Assembly: GCA_003427395.1 (NCBI GenBank)
Contig: BFEA01000166.1
Coordinates: forward strand, 1,863,668 to 1,903,488
DNA from: Chara braunii
Taxonomy: Eukaryota; Streptophyta; Charophyceae; Charales; Characeae
Direction: 5' to 3'
Length of the DNA stretch: 39,821 nt
Position numbers and translations under genes: made by a program. This document shows, piece after piece, positions 39,745-39,821 of this stretch. The first letter of the stretch is position 1, and the number at the start of each line of letters is the position of its first letter. The notes under the pieces are model-generated. The model saw only the letters and a list, made by a program, of their open reading frames with translations. It did no database searches and had not been told where the DNA came from.

Positions 39745-39821
39745 CCGGGGGAATAGGAACCGGACTGTTGCTCCCCAGAATGGTAGGAGCCAGAACCTTG
39801 AGGTTCTGTTTAAAAAAAAAA
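39745..39821 (+). repeat. LINE 3' terminal hairpins and poly(A) (copy 9 of the tail)
   Basis: TTGCCGGGGGAATAGGAACC, then TTGCTCC-N11-GGAGC (GCTCC/GGAGC stem), then AGAACC-TTGA-GGTTCT (second stem), TGTTT and A10 up to the window edge. The GCTCC...GGAGC stem-loop and the TGTTTAAAA junction are shared with copy 4 at 12367, and the GCTCC...GGAGC stem with the other tails. Such 3' stem-loops are the recognition element for RT in stringent-type LINEs. Confidence 0.75.

Larger units (their letters stand above)
31804..39821 (+). mobile_element. Plant-type LINE, near full length
   Basis: Structured as 5' region (29701-31803), ORF1, an additional ORF, ORF2 with APE endonuclease and RT, 3' UTR and a 3' end with poly(A) at the window edge. 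Breaks: TGA in the extra ORF, four stops and two frameshifts in ORF2. It is therefore inactive as it stands but not old, because long open stretches are kept. Confidence 0.9.

Overview
The window looks like repeat-dense nuclear DNA of a streptophyte (land plant or charophyte alga). I see no host gene, rRNA, CRISPR array or bacterial operon. The case rests on Ty3/gypsy (chromovirus-type) LTR retrotransposons, an initiator-Met tRNA primer site, a large plant-like LINE, tRNA-like SINE heads, poly(A)-ended short retroposons, and stop mutations in CG and CHG contexts. The repeat style reminds me of Chara braunii, but that is recollection and was not tested.

Layout. 1-6528: an old, GC-rich Ty3/gypsy chromovirus with a real chromodomain, cut by the window start and broken by frameshifts and stops. 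6529-12485: non-coding repeat debris, including three copies of an ~85-bp repeat, a ~570-bp CAGCTG/CTGCAG array and four short poly(A)-type retroposon tails. 12486-13406: run of Ns that replaces most of a 5' LTR. 13407-21372: a second, much younger Ty3/gypsy element with 5' LTR end, PBS, 1.5-kb structured leader, gag, a -1 frameshift site, pol (PR-RT-RH-INT-diverged chromodomain), polypurine tract and a complete 1,024-bp 3' LTR. 21373-29700: a patchwork of tandem repeats, tRNA-like sequences, retroposon tails, LINE RT fragments and one assembly artefact (a Nextera mosaic-end junction inside nested inverted repeats). 29700-39821: a nearly full-length LINE with a pyrimidine-rich 5' region holding repeated ~0.6-kb units, ORF1 with a CCHC knuckle, a second ORF of unknown function overlapping it in the -1 frame, a broken endonuclease/RT ORF, 3' UTR, and a 3' hairpin followed by poly(A) at the window edge.

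How the parts may fit together. The young gypsy element appears to make Gag from the zero frame and Gag-Pol by -1 slippage at A AAA AAC just before the gag stop. The LINE is a plausible source of reverse transcriptase for the short retroposons: their 3' ends carry a hairpin GCTCC-N11-13-GGAGC close to poly(A), and the LINE 3' end carries the same hairpin. The most useful items for follow-up are the frameshift site, the shared 3' hairpin family with one compensatory base-pair change, the uncharacterised extra LINE ORF, and the sequencing-adapter junction at 25915-25951, which makes the local assembly unreliable.
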